Shown here piece by piece: positions 8,258 through 18,161 of a stretch of 64,000 bases of DNA (positions are counted from its first letter, which is position 1; every line of letters begins with the position of its first letter). The stretch spans positions 682,001-746,000 of the forward strand of contig NZ_CP023000.1 of the NCBI RefSeq assembly GCF_002277895.1, written 5' to 3'. A program made the translations under genes and the position numbers. This DNA is from Rhizobium sp. 11515TR (GTDB taxonomy: Bacteria; Pseudomonadota; Alphaproteobacteria; Rhizobiales; Rhizobiaceae). The notes beneath the pieces were generated by a model. The model worked only from the letters and a program-made list of their open reading frames with translations, had not been told where the DNA came from and did no database searches.

Positions 8258-9331
8258 ATGCGCGCCCTCAGATTTCATGCCGCCAATGACTTGCGGCTAG
8301 AAGACATTCCGGAGCCGAAGAAGCCGGGGCCGGGCCAGGTTCTCGTTCGCAACCGCTTCGTCGGGATCTGCGGAACTGATCTTCACGAATACAGCTACGG
8401 CCCGATCTTCATTCCGACCAAGCCTCATCCCTTTACCGGCGCCCACGGCCCGCAGGTCCTCGGCCATGAATTCGGTGGCGTCGTCGAAGCCACCGGTGAA
8501 GGTGTGACCTCGGTTGCCGTCGGCGACCGCGTCTCGATCCAGCCGCTCGTCATGCCACGCTCCGGCGACTATTTCGCCGACCGTGGCCTTTTCCATCTGA
8601 GCACGCAGCTGGCGCTGGTGGGCCTCAGCTGGGACGGCGGCGGCATGGCCGAAGCCGCTCTCGTGAACGAATACAACGTCCAGAAGATCCCGGACGAGAT
8701 GACCGATGAAGAGGCCGCACTCGTCGAACCAACGGCGGTTGCCGTCTATGCCTGCGACCGCGGCGGCGTCACCGCCGGCAACAGCGTTCTCGTCACAGGT
8801 GCCGGCCCGATTGGCATGTTGACGCTACTGGCCGCGCGCGCGGCCGGCGCGACCACGTTGTTCGTCTCCGATCTTAACGACGCCAGGCTCGAGCTTGCCA
8901 AGAAGGTGCTGCCCGACGTCATCACGATCAATCCGAAGCGCGACAAGGTCGGCGATGTCATCCGCGCCCAGACCGAGGACCAGGTGGGTTGCGACGTCGC
9001 GATCGAATGCGTGGGCAACGAACACGCGCTGAAGGCCTGTGTCGATGCCGTGCGCAAGCAAGGGGTCGTCGTCCAGACGGGCTTGCATCCGCATGAGAAC
9101 CCGATCGACTGGTTCCAGGTCACATTCCGCGATCTCGAGATCAAGGGCTCCTGGGCCTATCCGACGCATTACTGGCCACGCGTTATCCGTCTGATCGCCT
9201 CGGGCCTGCTGCCGGCGACCAAGATCGTTACCAAGCGCATCACGCTGGACATGGCGGTGAAGGAGGGCTTCGACGCCCTGCTCGACCCGGCTGGCACCCA
9301 TCTAAAGATCTTGATCGATCTTTCGAAATAA
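8258..9331 (+). CDS. Zinc-dependent 2,3-butanediol/sorbitol-type dehydrogenase
   Basis: This 357-residue medium-chain dehydrogenase has the catalytic zinc site (GICGTDLHEY; GHEFGGVVEATGEGV, with the GHE signature) and the Rossmann loop VTGAGPIGMLTLLAARAAG. The first 60 residues (FHAANDLRLEDIPEP; PIFIPTKPHPFTG) follow the 2,3-butanediol dehydrogenase subgroup, which oxidises butanediol to acetoin with NAD. The structural zinc cysteines of classical ADH are not obvious, as is usual in this subgroup. It is the first gene behind the sigma-54 promoter and is followed after 117 bases by a flavin monooxygenase. The exact alcohol substrate is not certain. Confidence 0.8.
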   Translation: MRALRFHAANDLRLEDIPEPKKPGPGQVLVRNRFVGICGTDLHEYSYGPIFIPTKPHPFTGAHGPQVLGHEFGGVVEATGEGVTSVAVGDRVSIQPLVMPRSGDYFADRGLFHLSTQLALVGLSWDGGGMAEAALVNEYNVQKIPDEMTDEEAALVEPTAVAVYACDRGGVTAGNSVLVTGAGPIGMLTLLAARAAGATTLFVSDLNDARLELAKKVLPDVITINPKRDKVGDVIRAQTEDQVGCDVAIECVGNEHALKACVDAVRKQGVVVQTGLHPHENPIDWFQVTFRDLEIKGSWAYPTHYWPRVIRLIASGLLPATKIVTKRITLDMAVKEGFDALLDPAGTHLKILIDLSK

Positions 9332-9448
9332 GCATCTCTGCCAACGCCTGTCCCGGGAGAGGAGCCCTGGAGGTGGCGGCTTGGACGCTTTGAAGGGATT
9401 CCCGGCAAGGGCGTTCCACCATCAACAAGCAGTCATGGAGGAGAAGTC

Positions 9449-11251
9449 ATGCTTGATATCAGCCCCGGAACCAAGATCGACACGGCCCTTGCGAAGCTTG
9501 AAAAAGCGCTGGCGCATGGCGACGTCGATGCCGCCGTCAACCTGTTTCAGGCGGATTGCTACTGGCGTGATCTGGTGACATTCACCTGGAACCTGAAGAC
9601 CCTCGAAGGTCGCGAGCAGGTTCGCGACATGCTCTCCAGCCAGCTTACCGTCACTAAGCCGTCCAACTTTGTCCAGGATACCAAGGAAGCCGCTTCCGAA
9701 GCGGGCAGCGTCACCGAAGGCTGGTTCGAATTCGAAACGGGGGTTGCCCGCGGCTACGGCCATATCCGTCTGAAGGATGGCCTGATCTGGACGCTTCTGA
9801 CCACCATGACCGAACTGAAAGGTCATGAGGAGCCAAAGGGTTTCCGGCGCCCCATGGGGGCGGAGCACGGCCATGACAGAAATCGCATGACCTGGAAGGA
9901 AAAGCGCGAACGCGAGGCGGTCGAACTCGGTTATGCATCCCAGCCCTATGTCGTCATCATCGGCGGCGGCCAAGGCGGCATTGCGCTTGGCGCACGCCTT
10001 CGCCAGCTCGGCGTTCCGACAATCATCATAGAGAAGAATGAGCGGCCCGGCGACAGCTGGCGCAAGCGCTACAAGTCACTCTGCCTACACGACCCCGTCT
10101 GGTACGATCACCTTCCCTACATACCTTTCCCGGAAAACTGGCCGGTATTCACCCCGAAGGATAAGGTGGGCGACTGGCTGGAAATGTACACCAAGGTCAT
10201 GGAGCTGAACTATTGGGGCTCGACCACGGCAAAATCCGCGCAATACGACGAGACGATCGGCGAATGGACGGTGGTCGTCGAGCGCGACGGCAAGGAAGTG
10301 GTGCTCAAGCCGAAGCAACTGGTGTTGGCTACGGGCATGTCGGGCAAGGCTAATGTACCGAAGTTCCCGGGTCAGGAGGTCTTCAAGGGCGAGCAGCAGC
10401 ATTCCTCGCAGCATCCGGGACCGGATGCCTATGCCGGCAAGAAGGTGGTCGTCATCGGTTCCAACAACTCGGCCCACGATATCTGCGCAGCGCTTTGGGA
10501 AGCCGGCGCCGATGTTACCATGCTGCAGCGCTCGTCCACCCATATCGTCAAGTCAGATTCGCTGATGGAGATCGGTCTCGGCGATCTCTACTCCGAACGG
10601 GCGGTCCAGGGCGGCATGACGACGCGCAAGGCAGATCTGATCTTTGCCTCCCTGCCCTACCGGATCATGCACGAGTTCCAGATTCCGATCTATAACAAGA
10701 TCCGGGAAAAGGATGCAGAGTTCTACAAAGCACTCGAAAACGCGGGTTTTATGCTCGATTTTGGCGACGACGATTCGGGCCTGTTCATGAAATACCTGCG
10801 AAGAGGATCGGGCTATTACATCGACGTCGGGGCCTGCGATCTGGTCATCGACGGTTCGATCAAGCTGAAGTCGGGCGTCGACGTCTCGCATCTGACGGAG
10901 AACGCCGTCGTCCTTAAGGACGGAACGAACCTGCCGGCGGACCTGGTGGTCTACGCCACCGGCTACGGTTCGATGAACGGCTGGGCCGCCGATCTCATCT
11001 CGCGCGATGTGGCCGACAAGGTCGGGAAATGCTGGGGTCTCGGCTCCAACACCACCAAGGACCCCGGCCCCTGGGAAGGCGAGCAGCGCAACATGTGGAA
11101 ACCGACGCAGCAGGAAGCATTGTGGTTCCACGGCGGCAACCTGCACCAGTCACGGCATTACTCGCAATATCTGTCGCTGCAGCTGAAAGCTCGCCAGGTG
11201 GGCATCGACACACCCACCTACGGCCTGACCACACCTCAACACCTATACTAG
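9449..11251 (+). CDS. Flavin-containing monooxygenase with N-terminal NTF2/SnoaL-like domain
   Basis: This protein of 600 residues has two parts. Residues 1-135 form an NTF2/SnoaL-like fold (AALAHGDVDAAVNLF-type start, FQADCYWRDLVTFTW). From about 168 there is an FAD-binding monooxygenase domain (VVIIGGGQGGIALGARL). A second dinucleotide motif near 330 is degenerate (VVVIGSNNSAHDICAAL), and LVVYATGYGS is the C-terminal FAD motif. The fusion is seen in FAD/NAD(P) oxidoreductases annotated as FMO or Baeyer-Villiger-like. RBS GGAGG precedes the ATG. It probably shares the sigma-54 transcript with the alcohol dehydrogenase, so a route alcohol to ketone or aldehyde to oxygenated product is plausible, but the substrate is unknown. 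Confidence 0.8.
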   Translation: MLDISPGTKIDTALAKLEKALAHGDVDAAVNLFQADCYWRDLVTFTWNLKTLEGREQVRDMLSSQLTVTKPSNFVQDTKEAASEAGSVTEGWFEFETGVARGYGHIRLKDGLIWTLLTTMTELKGHEEPKGFRRPMGAEHGHDRNRMTWKEKREREAVELGYASQPYVVIIGGGQGGIALGARLRQLGVPTIIIEKNERPGDSWRKRYKSLCLHDPVWYDHLPYIPFPENWPVFTPKDKVGDWLEMYTKVMELNYWGSTTAKSAQYDETIGEWTVVVERDGKEVVLKPKQLVLATGMSGKANVPKFPGQEVFKGEQQHSSQHPGPDAYAGKKVVVIGSNNSAHDICAALWEAGADVTMLQRSSTHIVKSDSLMEIGLGDLYSERAVQGGMTTRKADLIFASLPYRIMHEFQIPIYNKIREKDAEFYKALENAGFMLDFGDDDSGLFMKYLRRGSGYYIDVGACDLVIDGSIKLKSGVDVSHLTENAVVLKDGTNLPADLVVYATGYGSMNGWAADLISRDVADKVGKCWGLGSNTTKDPGPWEGEQRNMWKPTQQEALWFHGGNLHQSRHYSQYLSLQLKARQVGIDTPTYGLTTPQHLY

Positions 11252-11259
11252 GATCATAA

Positions 11260-11287
11260 AGCGCCGGCGTGGCCGGCGCTCTCTTTT
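11260..11287 (+). terminator. Rho-independent terminator after the monooxygenase
   Basis: AGCGCCGGC, a GTG loop and GCCGGCGCT form a perfect 9-bp GC-rich stem directly followed by CTCTTTT. It begins 9 bases after the monooxygenase stop codon and closes the dehydrogenase-monooxygenase unit. Confidence 0.9.
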
Positions 11288-11303
11288 GTAACCGGAGGCT
11301 TCC

Positions 11304-11345
11304 TAGCTCTTGATGGGATGCGAACCCAACGCCCGTAAGCTTTAA
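11304..11345 (-). other. tRNA 3'-half-like fragment
   Basis: The minus strand reads GTTGGGTTCGCATCCCAT and then CAAGAGC: a T-arm with a 4-bp stem, followed by an acceptor-like heptamer. No 5' acceptor or D-arm pairs with it. Similar fragments ending in CAAGAGC occur near 22.94 kb and 62.58 kb. It is probably a decayed tRNA or attachment-site relic. Confidence 0.35.
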
Positions 11346-11515
11346 TTCGATCGCTTTGAATAGGTTGACTTTCTTTGACTGAGGCGATCCCCACCATCAT
11401 CCCGTGAGCCATGACGCGAGAACCAGCCATTCCCATCGCTTTGCAGTTCGAAGTCCAAGAGCATCGTAAAATTAACGGAGAAAAGCAGGACAGTGACGTT
11501 TGGCGCGTGCATTGG

Positions 11516-11880
11516 TCATGCCAGCGCGATTTTCGTCCACAGGTTCATGGCCGCCGCGCGCAAGTTGCGGTGATGACTGGAAGAAATGTCGTGGCGAGGG
11601 ATGTGGAACAAGCTGGCGATCGGATCATGGATGGAGACAAAGCGCCGCAGACGGCGGCGTGACTCGAAGCGCTTCATAATCCGCTCTTGTCGAGGAATTG
11701 GCTGATGGCAATTCTCGGCCTGAATATTGAGATCCTTGTGCGAACGATGTTCGACACCTGGCATGATCTCGCGTCTTGCGGCGTGACCGATTATTTCGGC
11801 AGAAAAGCGATGGCGGCGACAGAGGGAATTTCGGTCGGTCATGGCCGAACATCGCACATGGCAATCCGAGCTCGCTAACG
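11516..11880 (-). pseudogene. IS6-family transposase, C-terminal remnant
   Basis: The minus-strand frame contains the C-terminal part of an IS6/IS240-type DDE transposase: GHAARREIMPGVEHRSHKDL, NIQAENCHQPIPRQERIMKR, FVSIHDPIASLFHIPRHD and SSHHRNLRAAAMNLWTKIA. The ENSHQPTRRRERxMKRF region of the family, with its catalytic Glu-type residue, is recognisable. The N-terminal helix-turn-helix and the first catalytic Asp residues are missing, and the upstream translation is unrelated, so the element is dead. No clear terminal repeats remain. It marks past insertion between the monooxygenase and the autotransporter. Confidence 0.7.
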
Positions 11881-12170
11881 TTACGAACCCGCCACGCGCC
11901 TTGTCGTACGTGTACTTCAACAACTTAACCCGACATTACCCACGGTACCTCTATACAATCTGCGTTGTTGCTAATCTACAACATTTGATTGAATAATGGT
12001 CCCAAAAGAATCAATCTTTGGGATTCTCTAGTATGTGAAATTGCCTTTCAGGTTGCTTTATATAGTACTTCGATTGAGTAGAGGGGCGTCAGCCACAATG
12101 CAGACGGGCAAGCACAAGAGCAATTTCCTGCTTTTCGTGGTGGGGTTTGCTCGGTCTTTGGGTTGGGCAA

Positions 12171-15100
12171 ATGAAAAGCGTCGAACAGCTGGCGACCAGG
12201 ACCGCGGGAAGAAAACCCTGCGCTGGGAACAATGGTTTCGCATCGGAAAATGCTCCCGCGAAAATTCAAGTCTGCCGTGCAATGCGGAACGCGAGGCAGC
12301 TCTCAAAAATAACGACGCAATCGATAGATCTCGGTGCGCGTGCTTGCGCACTGCTGATCAGGATAGTGCTGCTCGCTGCCCTATCCTGCACCGGTCTACT
12401 GCTGGCAACTCCGGACGCGGCGTACGCAGCATGCACTACCCTCAACTTCCCCGATTCTCATACGTCGCCGTCGACAAGCCCAATGACTTCCGGCGGGACG
12501 CTTAACGTCAACATCGGCACGCTGTGCGATCCAGTCGGTCTCAATCCCATTGGCGATCCAAACGTAGTTCTTCCACAGCACGGCACGATAACGAACTACA
12601 ACGCAGCTGCCGGCTCGTTCACCTACACGAACAGCGGCGACGGAGCGACCTTAGACACGTTTACCTTAGTCGATGCGAGCGCCCATCCTTTCACAGTAAA
12701 TATTGCGATCGCGCCAGCGGGATTGACACCGCCTGCCGCCGGCCCGGTCAGCGCAACAGTAAACCACGGCAGCACTTCCAATACGATTACGTTGAATTTG
12801 TCGGGAGGAGCCGCCTCCTCAGTGGCTGTCGGGACGCAGGCGTCTCACGGAACCGCCACGGCCAACGGTACCTCGATCACCTATACCCCGACAGCAAGTT
12901 ATTCAGGTCCGGATAGCTTCACCTACACCGCAACCAATGCGGCCGGCACATCCTCGCCGGCGACGGTGACCATAACGGTCAGTCCACCGACGATTACCCT
13001 CGGGCCGGCGACGCTCACCTCGGGTACTGTCGGAACGGCTTATAGCCAGACCGTCAGCGCCAGCGGCGGCACCAGCTCTTACACCTATGCGGTTACAACA
13101 GGTGCCCTGCCCACCGGCCTGAGTCTGTCGGCGACGACTGGCGTGATTTCCGGCACGCCAACGGCAGCAGGCTCCTTCACTTTCACGGTGACCGCGACCG
13201 ATAGTTCAACCGGGTCCGGGCCGTTCAACGGTTCGAGATCTTATACTTTAAGCATTTCAGCGCCGACGATTTCGGTCAATCCGGCCTCCTTGTCAGCAGG
13301 CACGGTCGGAACTGCCTATAACCAAACTATCACGGCATCGGGCGGCACCGGTTCCTATAATTTCAATGTCACATCGGGCGCTCTCCCAGCCGGCTTGACG
13401 CTCTCCTCCTCAGGCACGCTTTCCGGCACGCCGACAGCAGGTGGCACGTTCAACTTCACGGTCACCGCGCGGGATAGTTCCACCGGCACGGGCGCACCAT
13501 TCACAGGTTCGAAGGCTTACAGCCTGACCATTGCGGCGCCGACGATCACGATCTCGCCGGCGACGTTGACGGCTGCCACCGTCGGTGCCAGCTACAATCA
13601 AACCATCTCCGCATCCGGCGGCACCAGTTCCTATAGCTTTGCCGTTACGGCCGGTTCGCTTCCGAACGGCCTGACACTGTCATCGGGAGGTGTAATCACC
13701 GGCACGCCGACGGCAGGAGGCAACTTCAATTTCACTGTCACGGCAACGGACAGTTCTACGGGTACAGGCCCCTTTAACACCTCAAGGCCCTATACCCTGA
13801 CGGTTTCAGCGCCAACGATTGCGGTCGCGCCGACCACACTCCCATCCGCAACCGTTGCTGCCAGCTACGGTCAAACCATTACAGCGTCAGGAGGTACCAG
13901 TTCCTATAGTTTTGCCGTCACAGCGGGCGCTCTTCCAGCAGGCCTGACGCTCTCATCGGGAGGCGCACTCACTGGCACGCCGACGGCAGGCGGCACGTTC
14001 AATTTCACAATTACTGCGACCGATAGCTCGACCGGGATCGGGCCATTCACCGGCTCAAGAGCCTATAGTTTGAGCGTTGCTGCGCCGACGATCACTATCA
14101 ATCCTTCGTCGCTGTCAGCCGTAACGGCGGGAACGGCCTATAGCCAGACACTGACAGCCTCGGGCGGTACTGGCTCCTACACCTATTCGCTGTCGACCGG
14201 CTCGCTTCCGATAGGAGTGGCGCTTTCCTCGACTGGCGTTCTTTCTGGTACGCCGATCAGCGCCGGGAACTTCAGCTTCACTATCGTCGCAAGGGACGGC
14301 TCCACCGGCACAGGTCCCTTTACAGGCGCACAGGCCTACACGCTGGTGGTTGCCGCCCCAGCGATCACGATCGCGCCGGCATCTCTGCCGGGTGGCACAG
14401 CCGGGACTGCCTATAGCCAGACGCTGACAGCCTCGGGCGGAACCGGTCCCTACACCTACAGCCTCGCAAGCGGGAACCTTCCGGCGGGCGTGGCGCTTTC
14501 CTCGACCGGCACTCTCATCGGTACGCCGACGACCGCAGGGCCTTTCAATTTCACCATCACCGCAACAGACAGCAACCACTTTACCGGCTCGCAGGCCTAT
14601 AGCATCACGATCAGCGCCCCGACGATCACGATCACCCCGGCAACTCTGCCCGGGGGTACAGCCGGAACCGCCTATAGCCAGACATTGACGGCCTCCGGCG
14701 GAACCGGCTCCTATACCTTTAGCCTCACAAGCGGCAGCCTGCCCCCGGGCGTAGCGCTTTCGTCGGTCGGTGCGCTCGTCGGTACGCCGACAACAGCCGG
14801 GCCTTTCAGTTTCACCATCACCGCAACAGACGGCAATCACTTTACCGGTTCGCAGGCCTATACCGTTACGATCGGCACCCCGACGATCGCGATCACCCCG
14901 GCAACACTGCCGGGGGGCGTGGCCGGAACCGCCTATAGCCAGACATTGACGGCCTCGGGCGGAACCGGCTCCTATACCTTTAGCCTCGCAAGCGGGAGCC
15001 TTCCGCCGGGCGTAGCGCTTTCGTCGGCCGGTGCGCTCGTCGGTACGCCGACCACCGCAGGACCTTTCAACTTCACGGTCACCGCAACAGACAGCAACCA

Positions 15101-17789
15101 CTTTACCGGCTCTCAGGCCTATAGCGTCACGATCGGTGCTCCAACGATCACCGTTGCGCCGGCAACGCTGCCACCGGCCGGGATCGGGGCCACCTATAGC
15201 CAGACCTTCACCGCCTCCGGCGGCATCGGCTCCTACAGCTACGCACTCACGGCAGGCGCTTTGCCAGCCGGTCTCGCCCTGTCGTCAGGCGGCATACTCT
15301 CCGGCACCCCGACAGCCGGCGGCACCTTCAATATCACGATCACGGCGACGGACAGCGCTACGTTTACGGGCTCCAGGGCCTACAGCTTGGTTGTCGGCGC
15401 CCCAACGATTGCAATCGCGCCGACCACGTTGCCGGCTGCAACCGTTGCTGCCGCCTACAACCAGACCATCACGGCTTCAGGCGGCACCAGTCCTTATAGC
15501 TATGCGATAACGGCTGGCACTCTGCCCGCCGGCCTGACGCTGTCGTCCGGCGGTGTTCTCTCCGGCACTCCGACGGCATCGGGCACTTTCAACGTGACGA
15601 TTACCGCAACGGACGGTTCGACTGGAGCCGGTCCCTTTACGGGCTCCAGAGCCTACAGTCTGGCGGTCAACGTCCAGCCACCGATCGCCGGCAACGTCGC
15701 GGCGACCGTTGCCGCCAATTCATCGGCCAATCCGATCACACTCGCCATCACAGGCGGCGCGCCGGCCTCGGTCACGGTAGCAACCGGGGCCAGCCATGGG
15801 ACAGCAACTGCCTCGGGAACGTCCATCACCTATACGCCGACACCAGGCTATAGCGGATCGGACAGCTTTACCTATACCGCAACCAACGCCTCCGGCACCT
15901 CTGCACCGGCAACCGTGAGCATGACGATCACGGCGCCAAATCTGACATTCTCGCCGCCGAGTGGCGCCTTGCCGGCCGGCGTCGTCACCACCGCCTACAG
16001 CGAGACCATCACTGTTTCGGGTGGGACCAGTCCTTATAGCTATAGCGCGACCGGCACGCTGCCGGCCGGGCTGGCACTCAACCATGCGACAGGAGCCGTT
16101 ACCGGCACGCCGACGACGCCCGGCAATTACAGCTTCTCTATCACCGCCACCGATGCCAACGGCGCCACGACCTCTGCAGCCTATACGATCGCCATCTCGC
16201 CGCCACCAACGACGTTCGTATTCAGTCCAGCAGGCGGGGCACTCCCCGATGCAATGGCAGGGGAAGCCTACAGCCAGCAAATCACGACAACCGGCGGCGC
16301 GGGCACGAAGATCTATAGCCTTGCCTCCGGCAGCCTGCCGAGCGGCCTGGTGCTCAACATCTCCACCGGCCAGCTCAACGGTCCGCTCGCGGGAGGCACG
16401 GAAGGCGATTACAATTTCACCATCCAGGTTCGCGATGGCAACGGCGCGACCGGGAGCGCCTCCTATAGCCTGAGAGTGAAGACACGATCGGTTACCGTTC
16501 TGGACATGGTCGTCAACGTACCGGCAGGCTCCGCGCCTCCCGACGTCTACCTCAATCGCGGTGCAACCGGCGGCCCGTTCACGTCCGCGATCCTCGCTTT
16601 CGTGGAGCCTGCCAATGCCGGCACGGCGACGATCATCCAGGGGCAGCTGGCGCAGGCGGGCCCGGTCACCACTCCCGTTGGCTGGTACTTGCACTATGTG
16701 CTGAACCCGGCCTATTCCGGTCAGGTCCGCGTCGGCTACAAGCTTGTCAGCGCGCTTGGAACCTCCAATACAGCCACCGTCACCTACAATGTCAGTTACG
16801 ACGCCGGTAAGATTGCCGACGACATCAGCAATCTCGTGCATGACTTCGTACGATCCCGGCAGAACATGATCGCCAACACGATCGAGGTGCCGGGGCTCCT
16901 GCAGCGTCGGCAGATGGAGAAGGCGACGGACCCGATCAGCGCGCGCATGACACCGTCGGAAGAGGGCATGACGCTCAGCTTCTCCACCAGCCTCACGCAG
17001 ATGCGGGCGGCAGGCGGCGATCCGGATGCGGCGTCCGCCCCGTTCAACGTCTGGATCGGCGGCGCCTTCCTGACCCATAACGACAAGGGCAGCAAGGACA
17101 CCAACAGCTCAAAATGGGGCAGCTTCGCCATGGTCAACATGGGCGTGGACTATCTGATCTCAGAACATGCACTGATCGGGCTCTCCTTCCACTATGACCG
17201 CATGACGGATCCGACCGATGAGGACGCGGAACTGACGGGCAATGGCTGGCTTGCCGGACCCTATGCCTCGATCGAGCTCGGCAAGGGCGTATTCTGGAAC
17301 GGCAGCCTGCGCTATGGCGGCTCGAATAACACCATCGACACCCAGTTCTGGGACGGCAATTTCAAGACCACGCGGTGGATGGCCGATACGTCGATCGAGG
17401 GTCAATGGTACCTCGATGAGGACACGACGCTGTCGCCGAAGCTCAGGGCGATCTACTTCTCCGAAAAGGTCGACGACTATACTGTCAAGAACGGTGCCGG
17501 CGATGCGATCACCATCGAAGGCTTCAACGAGGACCAATTCCGCATCAGTCTTGGCGCCGAGATCGCAAGATCCTTCACGCTCGAAAGCGGCGCCAAGCTG
17601 ACGCCGAAGCTCGGGCTGACCGCTGGCTTCTCCGGTCTCGACGGAGCCGGTGCCTTCGGTGCAGTCACCGCCGGCGTCTCCATACAGACCATGAACTTCT
17701 GGATGCTCGACACCAGCCTGCTCTTCAACATCGAAGGCGACGGGCAGAAATCCGTCGGCGCCAAGGTCGCCGCAAGCAAGAAATTTTGA
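12171..17789 (+). CDS. Giant autotransporter with putative-Ig (He_PIG) repeats
   Basis: This is a surface or secreted protein of about 1,870 residues. The frame is open from a TTG at 12147; ATGs at 12171 and 12282 are alternatives, and none has a strong RBS. A long N-terminal extension precedes a signal peptide (LLIRIVLLAALSCTGLLL... cut after AYA). A cadherin-like Big domain follows (ITYTPTASYSGPDSFTYTATN), then ten He_PIG repeats of about 87-92 residues, a second Big domain, two more divergent repeats, a linker, and a C-terminal 12-strand-type autotransporter barrel. The barrel starts near NVWIGGAFLTHND and ends in aromatic F. He_PIG repeats usually serve adhesion. The very Thr/Ser/Gly-rich composition is normal for such stalks. 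Confidence 0.85.
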   Translation: MKSVEQLATRTAGRKPCAGNNGFASENAPAKIQVCRAMRNARQLSKITTQSIDLGARACALLIRIVLLAALSCTGLLLATPDAAYAACTTLNFPDSHTSPSTSPMTSGGTLNVNIGTLCDPVGLNPIGDPNVVLPQHGTITNYNAAAGSFTYTNSGDGATLDTFTLVDASAHPFTVNIAIAPAGLTPPAAGPVSATVNHGSTSNTITLNLSGGAASSVAVGTQASHGTATANGTSITYTPTASYSGPDSFTYTATNAAGTSSPATVTITVSPPTITLGPATLTSGTVGTAYSQTVSASGGTSSYTYAVTTGALPTGLSLSATTGVISGTPTAAGSFTFTVTATDSSTGSGPFNGSRSYTLSISAPTISVNPASLSAGTVGTAYNQTITASGGTGSYNFNVTSGALPAGLTLSSSGTLSGTPTAGGTFNFTVTARDSSTGTGAPFTGSKAYSLTIAAPTITISPATLTAATVGASYNQTISASGGTSSYSFAVTAGSLPNGLTLSSGGVITGTPTAGGNFNFTVTATDSSTGTGPFNTSRPYTLTVSAPTIAVAPTTLPSATVAASYGQTITASGGTSSYSFAVTAGALPAGLTLSSGGALTGTPTAGGTFNFTITATDSSTGIGPFTGSRAYSLSVAAPTITINPSSLSAVTAGTAYSQTLTASGGTGSYTYSLSTGSLPIGVALSSTGVLSGTPISAGNFSFTIVARDGSTGTGPFTGAQAYTLVVAAPAITIAPASLPGGTAGTAYSQTLTASGGTGPYTYSLASGNLPAGVALSSTGTLIGTPTTAGPFNFTITATDSNHFTGSQAYSITISAPTITITPATLPGGTAGTAYSQTLTASGGTGSYTFSLTSGSLPPGVALSSVGALVGTPTTAGPFSFTITATDGNHFTGSQAYTVTIGTPTIAITPATLPGGVAGTAYSQTLTASGGTGSYTFSLASGSLPPGVALSSAGALVGTPTTAGPFNFTVTATDSNHFTGSQAYSVTIGAPTITVAPATLPPAGIGATYSQTFTASGGIGSYSYALTAGALPAGLALSSGGILSGTPTAGGTFNITITATDSATFTGSRAYSLVVGAPTIAIAPTTLPAATVAAAYNQTITASGGTSPYSYAITAGTLPAGLTLSSGGVLSGTPTASGTFNVTITATDGSTGAGPFTGSRAYSLAVNVQPPIAGNVAATVAANSSANPITLAITGGAPASVTVATGASHGTATASGTSITYTPTPGYSGSDSFTYTATNASGTSAPATVSMTITAPNLTFSPPSGALPAGVVTTAYSETITVSGGTSPYSYSATGTLPAGLALNHATGAVTGTPTTPGNYSFSITATDANGATTSAAYTIAISPPPTTFVFSPAGGALPDAMAGEAYSQQITTTGGAGTKIYSLASGSLPSGLVLNISTGQLNGPLAGGTEGDYNFTIQVRDGNGATGSASYSLRVKTRSVTVLDMVVNVPAGSAPPDVYLNRGATGGPFTSAILAFVEPANAGTATIIQGQLAQAGPVTTPVGWYLHYVLNPAYSGQVRVGYKLVSALGTSNTATVTYNVSYDAGKIADDISNLVHDFVRSRQNMIANTIEVPGLLQRRQMEKATDPISARMTPSEEGMTLSFSTSLTQMRAAGGDPDAASAPFNVWIGGAFLTHNDKGSKDTNSSKWGSFAMVNMGVDYLISEHALIGLSFHYDRMTDPTDEDAELTGNGWLAGPYASIELGKGVFWNGSLRYGGSNNTIDTQFWDGNFKTTRWMADTSIEGQWYLDEDTTLSPKLRAIYFSEKVDDYTVKNGAGDAITIEGFNEDQFRISLGAEIARSFTLESGAKLTPKLGLTAGFSGLDGAGAFGAVTAGVSIQTMNFWMLDTSLLFNIEGDGQKSVGAKVAASKKF
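12990..16480 (+). repeat. Tandem He_PIG coding repeats inside the autotransporter
   Basis: Twelve copies begin with the pattern PTITIxPATLPxGTxGTAYSQTxTASGGTGSY and end with GTPTxAGxFNFTxTATDS. Copies 1-5 and 10 carry the longer STGxGPFTGSxAY turn; copies 6-9 have a shorter HFTGSQAY-type turn. Copies 7 and 8 are nearly identical in DNA (for example at 14671 and 14932), giving an exact 261-base period, which points to recent duplication. Two Big domains flank copies 1-10. The period is protein-driven and there are no spacers, so this is not a CRISPR array. Confidence 0.85.
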
Positions 17790-17906
17790 TGGCGCCTCAA
17801 GGCTTCGCGAGGGTCGGGCAATCGTGAGGCCCCCTTATGGGCGGCGGCTCCATGTTCGGTTTCAAATCGCCCGGTTGGGCAGATCATGCCCCGGCCATTG
17901 ATGAGG

Positions 17907-17937
17907 CCGATCGCGCGATTTGCTCGACCGCGATCGG
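17907..17937. terminator. Hairpin downstream of the autotransporter, no T-run
   Basis: CCGATCGCG and CGCGATCGG form a perfect 9-bp stem around a 13-base loop, 118 bases after the autotransporter stop. No T-run follows, so it may be a processing or attenuation structure instead of a factor-independent terminator. The next 220 bases to the first tail-collar gene are AT-rich and probably hold its promoter. Confidence 0.4.
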
Positions 17938-18161
17938 TGTAATTCGCGCTATGTATTTTTAATTTATACAACCGCATAACATAATGATAATTATCGACTT
18001 TCCTATTTTTTGACATTTTATCTGCAACCTTCGATGTTTAAAAAATAGCATAGAAATTTCCTGAATTTTTATACCTATGAGGGTCAAATTTGTTCTTGCA
18101 TCTATCGTATTGATTGAGAGATGATGGCAATTAACATAATTAGAATATTCAGGGGTATGAG

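Noticed and set aside
14115..15101. Long open frame on the minus strand across the Ig repeats
   Set aside because: It mirrors the repeated, GC-rich plus-strand codons and is made of low-complexity Cys/Arg/Gly words; it is a shadow of the autotransporter.
12990..16480. Possible CRISPR-like array
   Set aside because: The period of about 261 bases is a protein repeat without spacers; there are no cas genes.
15720..17078. 452-codon minus-strand frame
   Set aside because: Same reason: antisense to the autotransporter, no ribosome site, no recognisable domain.
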